From CAWGXG01 sp963826505 (GTDB lineage: Bacteria; Chloroflexota; Anaerolineae; Aggregatilineales; Aggregatilineaceae): a DNA stretch of 64,000 nucleotides. The notes under the pieces are model-generated. The model was given only the letters and a program-made list of their open reading frames with translations. It searched no databases and was not told where the DNA came from. Positions within the stretch are counted from its first letter, which is position 1. Each line of letters starts with the position of its first letter. Position numbers and translations under genes: made by a program. Positions 53,200 to 59,888 of this stretch are shown piece after piece. Location of the stretch: contig CAWGXG010000008.1 in NCBI GenBank assembly GCA_963826505.1, forward strand, positions 1,612,001 to 1,676,000, given 5' to 3'.

Positions 53200-53781
53200 C
53201 TACCCCTCCTGACGTGCTTTCAAACCGAGCTTTTCGACCATTGCCACTCGGCCCGGCCACTCCTCGCGCAGCATGGCGTACACCAGATGCTCGGTCCACA
53301 CGCCATCCGCAAAGAAGAAATCGCGATGACGTGCTTCCAGCGAGAACCCGACTTTGGCCATCTGCCGGATCACGCGGGCGTTCAGACCCATCGTGCCCAG
53401 CCACACTTTGCGATAGTCCAGCCAGTCGAAGACGTAATCGAGCATAAGCAGCAGCGCGTCCGTGCCATAACCACCGCCCCAATATTCCGGCTCGCCGATC
53501 TGCGCGCCAAACATGCAATGACGATGGTGCGCCGACAGAAAACCCATCCCGATCGTGCCAATCGGTGTACCGTCCTTGGTCTGGATGCCAAACCCGGTAT
53601 ATTGACGCGGTCCGGTCTCGTCGCGGTGTTCCTGTTGAAAACGCTCGATGGTGGCCCGCGAAAAGAACTGGCGATCACCGGCATCGCCCCAATAGGCTGC
53701 CGGGCCGTTTTCCCATTTGTGTTGCAGCGCATCGAACCGTGCATTGAATGGCACCAGGTCCACCAGCAGCCCTTCGAACAT
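53200..53781 (-). CDS. GNAT acetyltransferase, array copy 4
   Basis: 193 residues from the ATG at 53781 (MFEGLLVDLVPFNARF), seven bases after the copy 3 stop. YTGFGIQTKDGTPIGTIG, the CoA loop YWGGGYGTDALLLMLDY and WLDYRKVWLGTMGLNARVIR mark the GNAT core. The second quarter (PAAYWGDAGDRQFFSR) is specific to this copy. It ends AMVEKLGLKARQEG and its stop is followed two bases later by copy 5. Confidence 0.88.
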   Translation of the reverse strand: MFEGLLVDLVPFNARFDALQHKWENGPAAYWGDAGDRQFFSRATIERFQQEHRDETGPRQYTGFGIQTKDGTPIGTIGMGFLSAHHRHCMFGAQIGEPEYWGGGYGTDALLLMLDYVFDWLDYRKVWLGTMGLNARVIRQMAKVGFSLEARHRDFFFADGVWTEHLVYAMLREEWPGRVAMVEKLGLKARQEG

Positions 53782-53788
53782 GATCCGT

Positions 53789-54373
53789 TCAATCCTTTCG
53801 TGCAACCAATCCCAGTCGTTCGACCATCGCCGCCCGGCCCGGCCACTCCTCGCGCAACATGCCGTAAGCCATCCAGTCCGCCCACTCGCCGTCGATGAAG
53901 GTCGACTCGCGTTGACGACCTTCGAGCGCAAACCCGATCTTTTTCATCTGGCGATGGACGCGGACATTCTGGCTGGTGGTCATCAGCCACGCCTTCCGCA
54001 CGTCGAGCCAGTCAAACGCGTAATCGAGCAACAGCAGCACGGCGTCCGTGCCGTAGCCGCCGCCCCAGTAGTCCGGCTCGCCAATCTTCGCGCCGAGCAT
54101 GGCCAGCCGGTGCGTCGGCTCCAACCAGTTGATGGACACGTAGCCGATCGGTATGCCCTCTTTGGTTTGCAGACCGAAACTCACCCCAGGCGACGGATCT
54201 TGCTGGCGACGTTCCATCCAGCCGCTGAACTGGGCTTCCAGCGCGGCGCGGGTGAAGATGTACCGCTCCCCGCCGCTGGCCCAAAACGACGCCTCAGCGT
54301 TGCGCCACGTGTGTTCCAATTTCTGATACCGTTTGTCGTAGGGCACCAGATCGACCAACAGCCCTTCTAACAT
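53789..54373 (-). CDS. GNAT acetyltransferase, array copy 3
   Basis: 194 residues from the ATG at 54373 (MLEGLLVDLVPYDKRY). AAAGGAG lies about six bases before the start and just after a terminator-like inverted repeat (54394-54444), so this copy may open a second transcription unit within the array. CoA loop YWGGGYGTDAVLLLLDY and WLDVRKAWLMTTSQNVRVHR are intact; FSGWMERRQQDPSPGVSFG is copy-specific. The ending EEWPGRAAMVERLGLVARKD is the consensus one. Confidence 0.88.
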   Translation of the reverse strand: MLEGLLVDLVPYDKRYQKLEHTWRNAEASFWASGGERYIFTRAALEAQFSGWMERRQQDPSPGVSFGLQTKEGIPIGYVSINWLEPTHRLAMLGAKIGEPDYWGGGYGTDAVLLLLDYAFDWLDVRKAWLMTTSQNVRVHRQMKKIGFALEGRQRESTFIDGEWADWMAYGMLREEWPGRAAMVERLGLVARKD

Positions 54374-54393
54374 ACGATCTCCTTTACATCAAA

Positions 54394-54444
54394 ACCGCGC
54401 GGTCCGTTCGCGCAGCTTCCGCCGCCTGAACGATGCCGCGCGGT
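54394..54444 (-). terminator. Terminator- or attenuator-like hairpin inside the GNAT array
   Basis: Between copies 2 and 3: ACCGCGCGG (54394-54402) pairs with 54436-54444, an inner CGTTC (54405-54409) with GAACG (54428-54432), and TTTTGATG follows on the minus strand. It lies 21 bases before the copy 3 ATG and fills the widest gap in the array (90 bases). Confidence 0.6.
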
Positions 54445-54463
54445 CGCATTTTCCCGTGCGTCG

Positions 54464-55069
54464 TTACTCCACCACGCCGTAGCGCTGCGCCGCGCGCTCG
54501 CGCAGACCGAGTTCCTCGACCAGCACGTCGCGCCCGCGCCATTCCTCACGCATGAGGCCGTAGAACAACTCGTCCACCGGCTTGCCCTGGAACATGGATT
54601 CCTCGCGGCGGCGTGCTTCGAGCACAAACCCGCAGTGTTCGACGTTGCGCTGCGCGCGAATGTTGAGGTCCATCGTGCCCAGCGTCAGGCGGCGCATGTC
54701 AAGCCAATCGAACGCGTATTCCATGAGCAGCAGCAGACCATCCGTGCCGTGACCGCCGCTCCAATAGCTCTCATCGCCGATCCACGAGCCGAGGTTCCCG
54801 GTACGGTTGTGATTGCTGATCCAGTTGATGCCAATGTCGCCGATGATGTTGCCGTCTTTGGCGCGCAGCATGAACCGCACACCGGTGTAGCCACGCTCGC
54901 GCATTTCAGCGCGGTGCTCGTTGATGCGCTTGAGCTCGGCGCGCGTGATCGGCCCCGCATCACCCATCGTAGCCCATTCGCGTGACTCGTTGTTCCAAAA
55001 CACAGGCATTTTTTCGTCGTAGAATTCCCGCGTGAACGGTTCGAGATCGACGAGCAGCCCCTTTAGCAT
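54464..55069 (-). CDS. GNAT acetyltransferase, array copy 2
   Basis: 201 residues from the ATG at 55069 (MLKGLLVDLEPFTREF), 35 bases after the copy 1 stop. The core is recognisable but diverged: CoA loop YWSGGHGTDGLLLLMEY (His for Tyr), WLDMRRLTLGTMDLNIRAQR, and FGLMREEWRGRDVLVEEL-type ending. It has a seven-residue longer C-terminus (RERAAQRYGVVE). A hairpin follows the stop at 54394-54444. Confidence 0.87.
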   Translation of the reverse strand: MLKGLLVDLEPFTREFYDEKMPVFWNNESREWATMGDAGPITRAELKRINEHRAEMRERGYTGVRFMLRAKDGNIIGDIGINWISNHNRTGNLGSWIGDESYWSGGHGTDGLLLLMEYAFDWLDMRRLTLGTMDLNIRAQRNVEHCGFVLEARRREESMFQGKPVDELFYGLMREEWRGRDVLVEELGLRERAAQRYGVVE

Positions 55070-55104
55070 AATCCACCCTTTCCCGTGATTGTGGCTGGAC
55101 CCAG

Positions 55105-55740
55105 CTACTTTTCGCTGACCTTCTCGTCCTCTTTCTTGTCGTCCTTCTTTTCGGGTTTGGGCTTTGGCTCAAGCTCGCTGGCCTGCAACTCCAGGCTCTC
55201 GACCTTCTTGGCATAACCGGGCCACTCGCCGTCGAGCATGCCGAAGACTTCCAGGTCGACGTAATCGCCATCCCAGCGGATATGCTGGCGCAGCGTGCCC
55301 TCGTGGACGAAGCCTGCCCGCCGCAAATGCTCAATGCGCACCTCGTCGAAGGCCAGTGCCGCCGCGTCCAGGCGGTGGACATTGCGCGTTTCGAAGCAGT
55401 AACGGGCCAACATCAGCAGGCCGTCGAGCGCCTCGTCGGTACCTTCGTAGCGCGTGTCACCCACGAAGAAACGCACATCCACTTTGCGAACGCGCGACCA
55501 CTCGTGATCCCAGATCACGCCGCCGATCGGATCGCCGTTCTTGGCCTGGAAGCCGATCAGCGCACCGTGCTCGTTTTTCTCCATGCGCTCGATGAACTTC
55601 TTCACATCGTCTTCGGTGTGCGGCTCGCGCCGGTCCCAGATATTCGCCCGGAACCAGGATTCTTCGTTCATCCAGGTTTCCAGGTACGTCGAAAAGTCGT
55701 CCTCGAATGGGACAAGATCAACCAAAGTTCCTTCAATCAT
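55105..55740 (-). CDS. GNAT acetyltransferase-like protein, array copy 1
   Basis: First and most diverged member, 211 residues. It keeps the family start (MIEGTLVDLVPFEDDF) and the GFQAKNGDPIGGVIW strand pair, but the acetyl-CoA loop reads TRYEGTDEALDGL, without the GGGYG of the siblings, so cofactor binding is doubtful. NVHRLDAAALAFDEVRIEHL and GMLDGEWPGYAKKVESL replace the late core. A Lys/Glu/Asp-rich tail of about 25 residues (PKPKPEKKDDKKEDEK) is unique. AAGGAG lies upstream of the ATG, and a perfect -35 is at 55878. Confidence 0.85.
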   Translation of the reverse strand: MIEGTLVDLVPFEDDFSTYLETWMNEESWFRANIWDRREPHTEDDVKKFIERMEKNEHGALIGFQAKNGDPIGGVIWDHEWSRVRKVDVRFFVGDTRYEGTDEALDGLLMLARYCFETRNVHRLDAAALAFDEVRIEHLRRAGFVHEGTLRQHIRWDGDYVDLEVFGMLDGEWPGYAKKVESLELQASELEPKPKPEKKDDKKEDEKVSEK

Positions 55741-55854
55741 GGTGAATCCCTGTTCTCCTTGAACGTGACGAACGCGCGTCGCTATTGCACGACGCGGATA
55801 AAGATGATTGGCCGCTTACCAGACGTGTGCTCTTGCCGTTTGCCCTGGTTCCTA

Positions 55855-55883
55855 AGTGTGGCGGACGTGCTGCAATTTGTCAA
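55855..55883 (-). promoter_or_regulatory. Promoter of the GNAT array
   Basis: A perfect TTGACA -35 (55878-55883), 17 bases and a weak -10 CACACT (55855-55860) on the minus strand, 115 bases before the first ATG. The leader holds a 7-bp hairpin (55775-55781 with 55790-55796). A strong -35 with a poor -10 is often activator-dependent. Confidence 0.55.
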
Positions 55884-55975
55884 CGCGGTAATGCCGCTCT
55901 GCTGAGGTATACGCACGGAGTGTTGTACGCGTTTCGCGGGGAAAATGATCAGCGTACTGCGCACCGATTATTGCT

Positions 55976-56881
55976 CTACTTAGGTTTCTGCGCGACGAGC
56001 ACCGGCGGCGGCGCGCTCTGCCCCCCGGCGAAGCGTTCGCGCAGATCGAGCAGCGCCCCGCGCCAGCCCATACGGCGCGGCGTGCCCATCATCACGAGTC
56101 CGGCCTCAGCGAACAACGACGGGATCACCGCCGTGCCGTTAGGAGACTCGGCGTGGCCGCCCATCACCGCCACCCAACCACCGGGTCGCACGGCGCGCAG
56201 CGCCGCTTCAAAGGCGGCCCGCTGACTGGCCGCGTCGCCAAAACGAGTCAGCCCATCCTGGAAGATCAGCCAATCGAACGCGCCCCGGGCCAGTGGCGGC
56301 TGCGCCAGATCGGCCTGGACGCGCAGGTAACGCGCAATCGGATAGACGCCCAGCCCATAGCGTTCACCCGCGCGCACGTCCAGCGCGACCGTGGTGAACC
56401 CGGCCACGTCCAGCCCGTAAGCCAGCCAGCCGCTGTCCGCGCCGATCACGGCGGCTTCGCCCATCGGGCCCACCGGCAGCTTGCCCGCCCGCAGCCGAAT
56501 CGCTTCTAGAAAACGCCACAGCAGCGCCGTGCGGGCGGCTTCACGCGGCCAATAATCAAGGGGATAGCCAGACAGGCCGCTCTGCGGCAGCGCTTTGAAT
56601 TCGTCCTCGTCTGGCGTCTTCCAGCCTGCTGCCGCGCATCGTGCCTCGTGTTGCGCGGACTTCGCGTCCAGCTCGGACCGCCGATCCGGAGATGCCAGCC
56701 GCAAAATGCCGTCTTCGAACTCGTAAGTATGCCCGGCCTCCGCCGTACAGCGCAGCGTCCCGCCGTGGTAATCCAGCGGCGCGCCATCCACCGGGCAGGC
56801 CAGCAGCGCGACGTAATCGCGTCCCCGGCCCTTGAATGTGCCATTGATCGGCCTGTAATCACGCGTATAAAAACTACTCAC
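55976..56881 (-). CDS. Methyltransferase-like protein with degenerate zinc-ribbon N-terminus
   Basis: 301 residues. The N-terminal part (about 25-65) has a Trm112/RlmA-like ribbon outline, LLACPVDGAPLDYHGGTLRC then GHTYEFEDGILRLA, but the second Cys of the first knuckle is Asp. From about 135 a class I SAM-methyltransferase-like fold follows: motif I is degenerate (VIGADSGWLAYGLDVAGF instead of DLGCGTG), the acidic VALDVRAG is kept, and a late LRAVRPGGWVAVMGG strand is typical. Catalysis is uncertain. It starts three bases after the preceding methyltransferase gene and lies just upstream of the GNAT array. Confidence 0.72.
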   Translation of the reverse strand: MSSFYTRDYRPINGTFKGRGRDYVALLACPVDGAPLDYHGGTLRCTAEAGHTYEFEDGILRLASPDRRSELDAKSAQHEARCAAAGWKTPDEDEFKALPQSGLSGYPLDYWPREAARTALLWRFLEAIRLRAGKLPVGPMGEAAVIGADSGWLAYGLDVAGFTTVALDVRAGERYGLGVYPIARYLRVQADLAQPPLARGAFDWLIFQDGLTRFGDAASQRAAFEAALRAVRPGGWVAVMGGHAESPNGTAVIPSLFAEAGLVMMGTPRRMGWRGALLDLRERFAGGQSAPPPVLVAQKPK

Positions 56882-56884
56882 ACG

Positions 56885-57796
56885 CTATCCTGTTTCGCTA
56901 ACCTTGTTTGCCTCGTCGTCCGCCGCCAGATCTGACTCAGTGCGCCGCAGCACCATCAAGAAATGATCGCCCCGGCCGCGCATCACCCGCCACGCACGCG
57001 TGCGGCGCTCGCGCGTCTCCAACTGCTTATACGCAGCTTCGCGCTCGCGATACAACTCTTGCAGGTGAACCGGCGGCAGCCACAGCGGGAACGCCATCAC
57101 CGATTCTACGGCGAAATAGGGCGACATGGCGGCGGCGAACTCGTCCGGCGTGTAGAAACAGACAGGAACCGTGACGCCGGTTGCTCCGGCGCGGCCCTCA
57201 GTCCAAGTGGCGGGCCGATCGAGCACGGATGTCCCGCCCAGGCTGCGCAGCCATCGCAGCCGCTCAAACAAACAGTGACGGCTCATCACGGTCGCGATGA
57301 AAGGCGCGCCCGGCTCCAACAGGGCATGCAACCCGCGCGCCACGCCCTCCAAATCTGGCTCGCTATTCAACGTACCCAGGCTGGCATACGCCCCATGAAA
57401 GGGGCCGCGCTCGTCCAGATCGCCGATCTTCCCGGCGGGCAGCGCGCGGAAGATCACGCCGCGCCGCAGCCCCAGGCTGGCCGCTTTGGCCTGAGCCTGC
57501 CACACCATGCCTGCGCTGATGTCGATCCCCAGCACGCTGTACCCGTCTTGCACCAGTTGCAGCGCTTCTTCGCCGGTGCCGCAGCCCAGATCGAGCAGCG
57601 CACCGCCTTGCTTGACGAGTTCGCGGACGTGGGCCAGATGCTCGTCGCGCAGCCAGCACAACAGCGGGCTGCCGGGTCGACTGCCAGACGGTGGGCCGAA
57701 CGTCATGTCATAGGTTTTGGCTGCCTGATCAAACCGTGTTTGGAGCAGTTTGTAATGTGCGGCCAGATCGAGGCCGTCCGATTGACTGTCACTCAT
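56885..57796 (-). CDS. Class I SAM-dependent methyltransferase
   Basis: 303 residues with a clear methyltransferase fold: motif I ALLDLGCGTGEEALQL (about 67-82), motif II region LGIDISAGMVWQAQ, and the post-motif stretch ARGLHALLEPGAPFIATVMS. The C-terminal ~120 residues (SVLDRPATWTEGRAG onward) probably shape the acceptor site; a small molecule or sugar lipid is more likely than RNA, but this is a guess. The start overlaps the stop of the small membrane protein gene (ATGA), and the next methyltransferase follows after three bases: a tight three-gene operon. Confidence 0.87.
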   Translation of the reverse strand: MSDSQSDGLDLAAHYKLLQTRFDQAAKTYDMTFGPPSGSRPGSPLLCWLRDEHLAHVRELVKQGGALLDLGCGTGEEALQLVQDGYSVLGIDISAGMVWQAQAKAASLGLRRGVIFRALPAGKIGDLDERGPFHGAYASLGTLNSEPDLEGVARGLHALLEPGAPFIATVMSRHCLFERLRWLRSLGGTSVLDRPATWTEGRAGATGVTVPVCFYTPDEFAAAMSPYFAVESVMAFPLWLPPVHLQELYREREAAYKQLETRERRTRAWRVMRGRGDHFLMVLRRTESDLAADDEANKVSETG

Positions 57797-58086
57797 GACC
57801 CTCCATCCTCAAAACTCACCCCTTCTGGCGACTCGTCGCGCCCGGCCCCGCGAACAGAATCGAGCGTCGGGCGACGAACTACCCACCACGCCACAATGCC
57901 CGCCGTCCCCAAAACCGGCCCGGTACACATGGCACACAACGCCCGCGCTGTTCCCGACCAGCCAACCACGCCCATCAGCAAGTAAATTGCTATGGTGACA
58001 AGCGTGAATACGACTAACCAGACCAAACCCAGGCGCGCCCCGCGTCGCCATACATCCCCGCTCAAGGGGTTCGCAGAATCCGCCAT
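57793..58086 (-). CDS. Small membrane protein
   Basis: 97 residues with two membrane segments (about 18-42 and 50-68) and a polar C-terminal tail. It contains a CAMC pair (ALCAMCTGP) between the segments. No family is recognised. Its stop overlaps the start of the class I methyltransferase gene as ATGA, so it is translated with the methyltransferase pair. It could anchor one of them at the membrane; this is inference. Confidence 0.65.
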   Translation of the reverse strand: MADSANPLSGDVWRRGARLGLVWLVVFTLVTIAIYLLMGVVGWSGTARALCAMCTGPVLGTAGIVAWWVVRRPTLDSVRGAGRDESPEGVSFEDGGS

Positions 58087-58145
58087 ACACCTTCTCGCAG
58101 TCTACACCCGTTGCGCCGATCCGAAAAACCCGTAAGAACTGCTGC

Positions 58146-59735
58146 TCACTGTGCCAGCGGCCACACCCAAATATCGGACCAGTAGCAATCGGTACGCCGT
58201 GCTTCATAGTTGAACAGTGCCACACCTGTGCGCCCCTGCTCTGCCTGGACAGTCTCCTGCGTGACTAGCGCGCCGTTGACGTAATAGGCGATGTGCTCGC
58301 CCTGCGCGACAATCAGCAGCCGGTTCGGCTCGGCGGTGACCATCGAGCTGAGATCGTAGACATTCGTCAGAAGCTGCCCGTCACGAGTCTGCGCCAACCC
58401 AAATCCACCAGATGTATCCACGTAGGCCACGTCCATCGAACTGTCGTCGCGCCAGCGATAGACCAGCCCACAGCCCGCGTCGCCGTTGGGCGTAAGAATG
58501 CTCACCGTCGCGCTGAGCACAAAATCGTCGTAAATCGCGAGGTCCGATCCGATCAGTTCTACGAGAGACGTGCGATCGGTGGCCACCAGGGATTTTTCCA
58601 TCAGGTACAGGTCGCGCGCGGGTTGCGGCTCCACCTGTCCAGACTCCGCCAGTTCATTGATGACCACAGCCGGATCGGGCGAATTCCAGGTGCGCAGCGC
58701 CAGCGGCAGCCCTTTGTACGTAGTGCCGAGCCGCGCCGTGATCTTGAGATTGTCGAACAGCACTGTCGCGGGGTCGGTCTGATCGTCGCGCGACGCGACC
58801 AGCAGTCCGACCTGCCCCGCCCCAGTCAGGCGGTCGTCGTTGACGCTGCCGACCAGTTGGTTGTCCACATACAGCGCCAACGTCCCGCCATGAGCCAACA
58901 CGCCCAGGGTCCAGACGCCAGTTTCGGAGGCCAGCACATCCGAGTCCGTCCAGGTGCGCAGCGCATATACGCCGCTCTCGTCCTGGTACAACGCCCGCCA
59001 GCGGCCCTCCGTGTTGATCTTGATCTGGTACGATCCCGTCAGCCCTGCGCCCTGCGCTCGCACCACGAATCCCAGTTCAGCATAGGACGGCGATCCGAAC
59101 AGCCGCGCTTCGACCTGCATGTAGAGATCGTCAAATTCCAGATCGCCGGGCGGAAAACCGATCAGGGTCGCGCCAGGATCGGTGACACGCATGCGCAGCC
59201 GTTCCTGCGTCAGCGGAATCGGCTCGCCGTCCGATCCCGTCCACAGGGGCTCGCCCTCCGTAAACATGTCCTGGAAGGCCACACGAGCGAAACCCGGCGT
59301 CAGCGTCAGGTCGTAATCGCCCGCCGTCTCGCCCTGCTCGGCCAGATAGCGCGCCACGCGGATGGTGTACGTCCCGTCTTCGGCCAGAATCAGCGCTTCC
59401 AGCCCGGCATCGTGCACCAACGAATCGAGATCGTCGTTTTCTCCGGCGACTGTGCCGGATGGCGCGACCACCTGGAGGACTGGATCGAGATCGCCGCGCG
59501 TGGTCACGGCCAGCACCGCGATCACCTGCCCGGCGGACCCTTTAAAGGTCCAATCCGCGGACGGGGTTGTATCGCCGAGGGTGCCGCGCACCGTCTCAAA
59601 ATAGGTCAGCGTGTGGTCGTCCGCGCTTTGAGCACGCGCCCGTGCGGTGATGCCTATCGCCGGAGCGACCAGCGATCCGGCCAACAACCCTATCCAACTC
59701 CACATCAAGAATCGGCGCACCAAACCTGCCATCAC
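58146..59735 (-). CDS. Secreted PPC/LamG-like protein, copy A
   Basis: 529 residues with a signal peptide (residues 1-36). A PPC-like beta domain (about 40-155; DDHTLTYFETVRGTLGD and DLDPVLQVVAPSGTVAGEND are typical) is followed by two concanavalin/LamG-like modules (about 170-330 and 370-525), each with a YVNG- or YVDNQLVG-type strand (AYYVNGALVTQE, LYVDNQLVGSVNDD). It is a paralogue of the next gene upstream (59889-61668). Such modules bind carbohydrate or act as adhesive surface domains; no catalytic motif is seen. Confidence 0.72.
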   Translation of the reverse strand: MMAGLVRRFLMWSWIGLLAGSLVAPAIGITARARAQSADDHTLTYFETVRGTLGDTTPSADWTFKGSAGQVIAVLAVTTRGDLDPVLQVVAPSGTVAGENDDLDSLVHDAGLEALILAEDGTYTIRVARYLAEQGETAGDYDLTLTPGFARVAFQDMFTEGEPLWTGSDGEPIPLTQERLRMRVTDPGATLIGFPPGDLEFDDLYMQVEARLFGSPSYAELGFVVRAQGAGLTGSYQIKINTEGRWRALYQDESGVYALRTWTDSDVLASETGVWTLGVLAHGGTLALYVDNQLVGSVNDDRLTGAGQVGLLVASRDDQTDPATVLFDNLKITARLGTTYKGLPLALRTWNSPDPAVVINELAESGQVEPQPARDLYLMEKSLVATDRTSLVELIGSDLAIYDDFVLSATVSILTPNGDAGCGLVYRWRDDSSMDVAYVDTSGGFGLAQTRDGQLLTNVYDLSSMVTAEPNRLLIVAQGEHIAYYVNGALVTQETVQAEQGRTGVALFNYEARRTDCYWSDIWVWPLAQ

Positions 59736-59888
59736 CTTCTATCCGTTCTGCGCGTCCAAACGACAGGGGCAAACTCCCAACACCGGAATTTGCCCCACCA
59801 TGTTACCACGCTTTGGCCCAATATGGCTCTAGAGAACGCGTCCCCGTACTGAACCATGTGTAGCCGGAACGCGCTCAGCGAGTCACGC

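Larger units (their letters stand above)
50821..55740 (-). repeat. Tandem gene array: eight GNAT paralogues, period about 590 bp
   Basis: Starts fall at 55740, 55069, 54373, 53781, 53197, 52607, 52012 and 51405, so copies 3-8 repeat every 584-607 bp. The segment encoding YWGGGYGTDALLL recurs as a near-identical DNA block in seven copies (for example near 51065, 51665, 52270, 52870, 53455, 54040 and 54735). Orientation and reading order are uniform, as expected from unequal crossing-over. Confidence 0.9.

Noticed and set aside
52613..53518. 301-codon frame covering GNAT copy 5
   Set aside because: The first ~107 codons are copy 4 read in the wrong frame; the GTG at 53197 with AGGAGG upstream is the true start.
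50821..55740. Regular repetition as a CRISPR or non-coding repeat array
   Set aside because: The ~590-bp period corresponds to whole genes with intact coding frames; there are no short identical repeats with unique spacers.
58293..59852. 519-codon plus-strand open frame
   Set aside because: Antisense of the secreted PPC/LamG-like gene that has a signal peptide on the minus strand.
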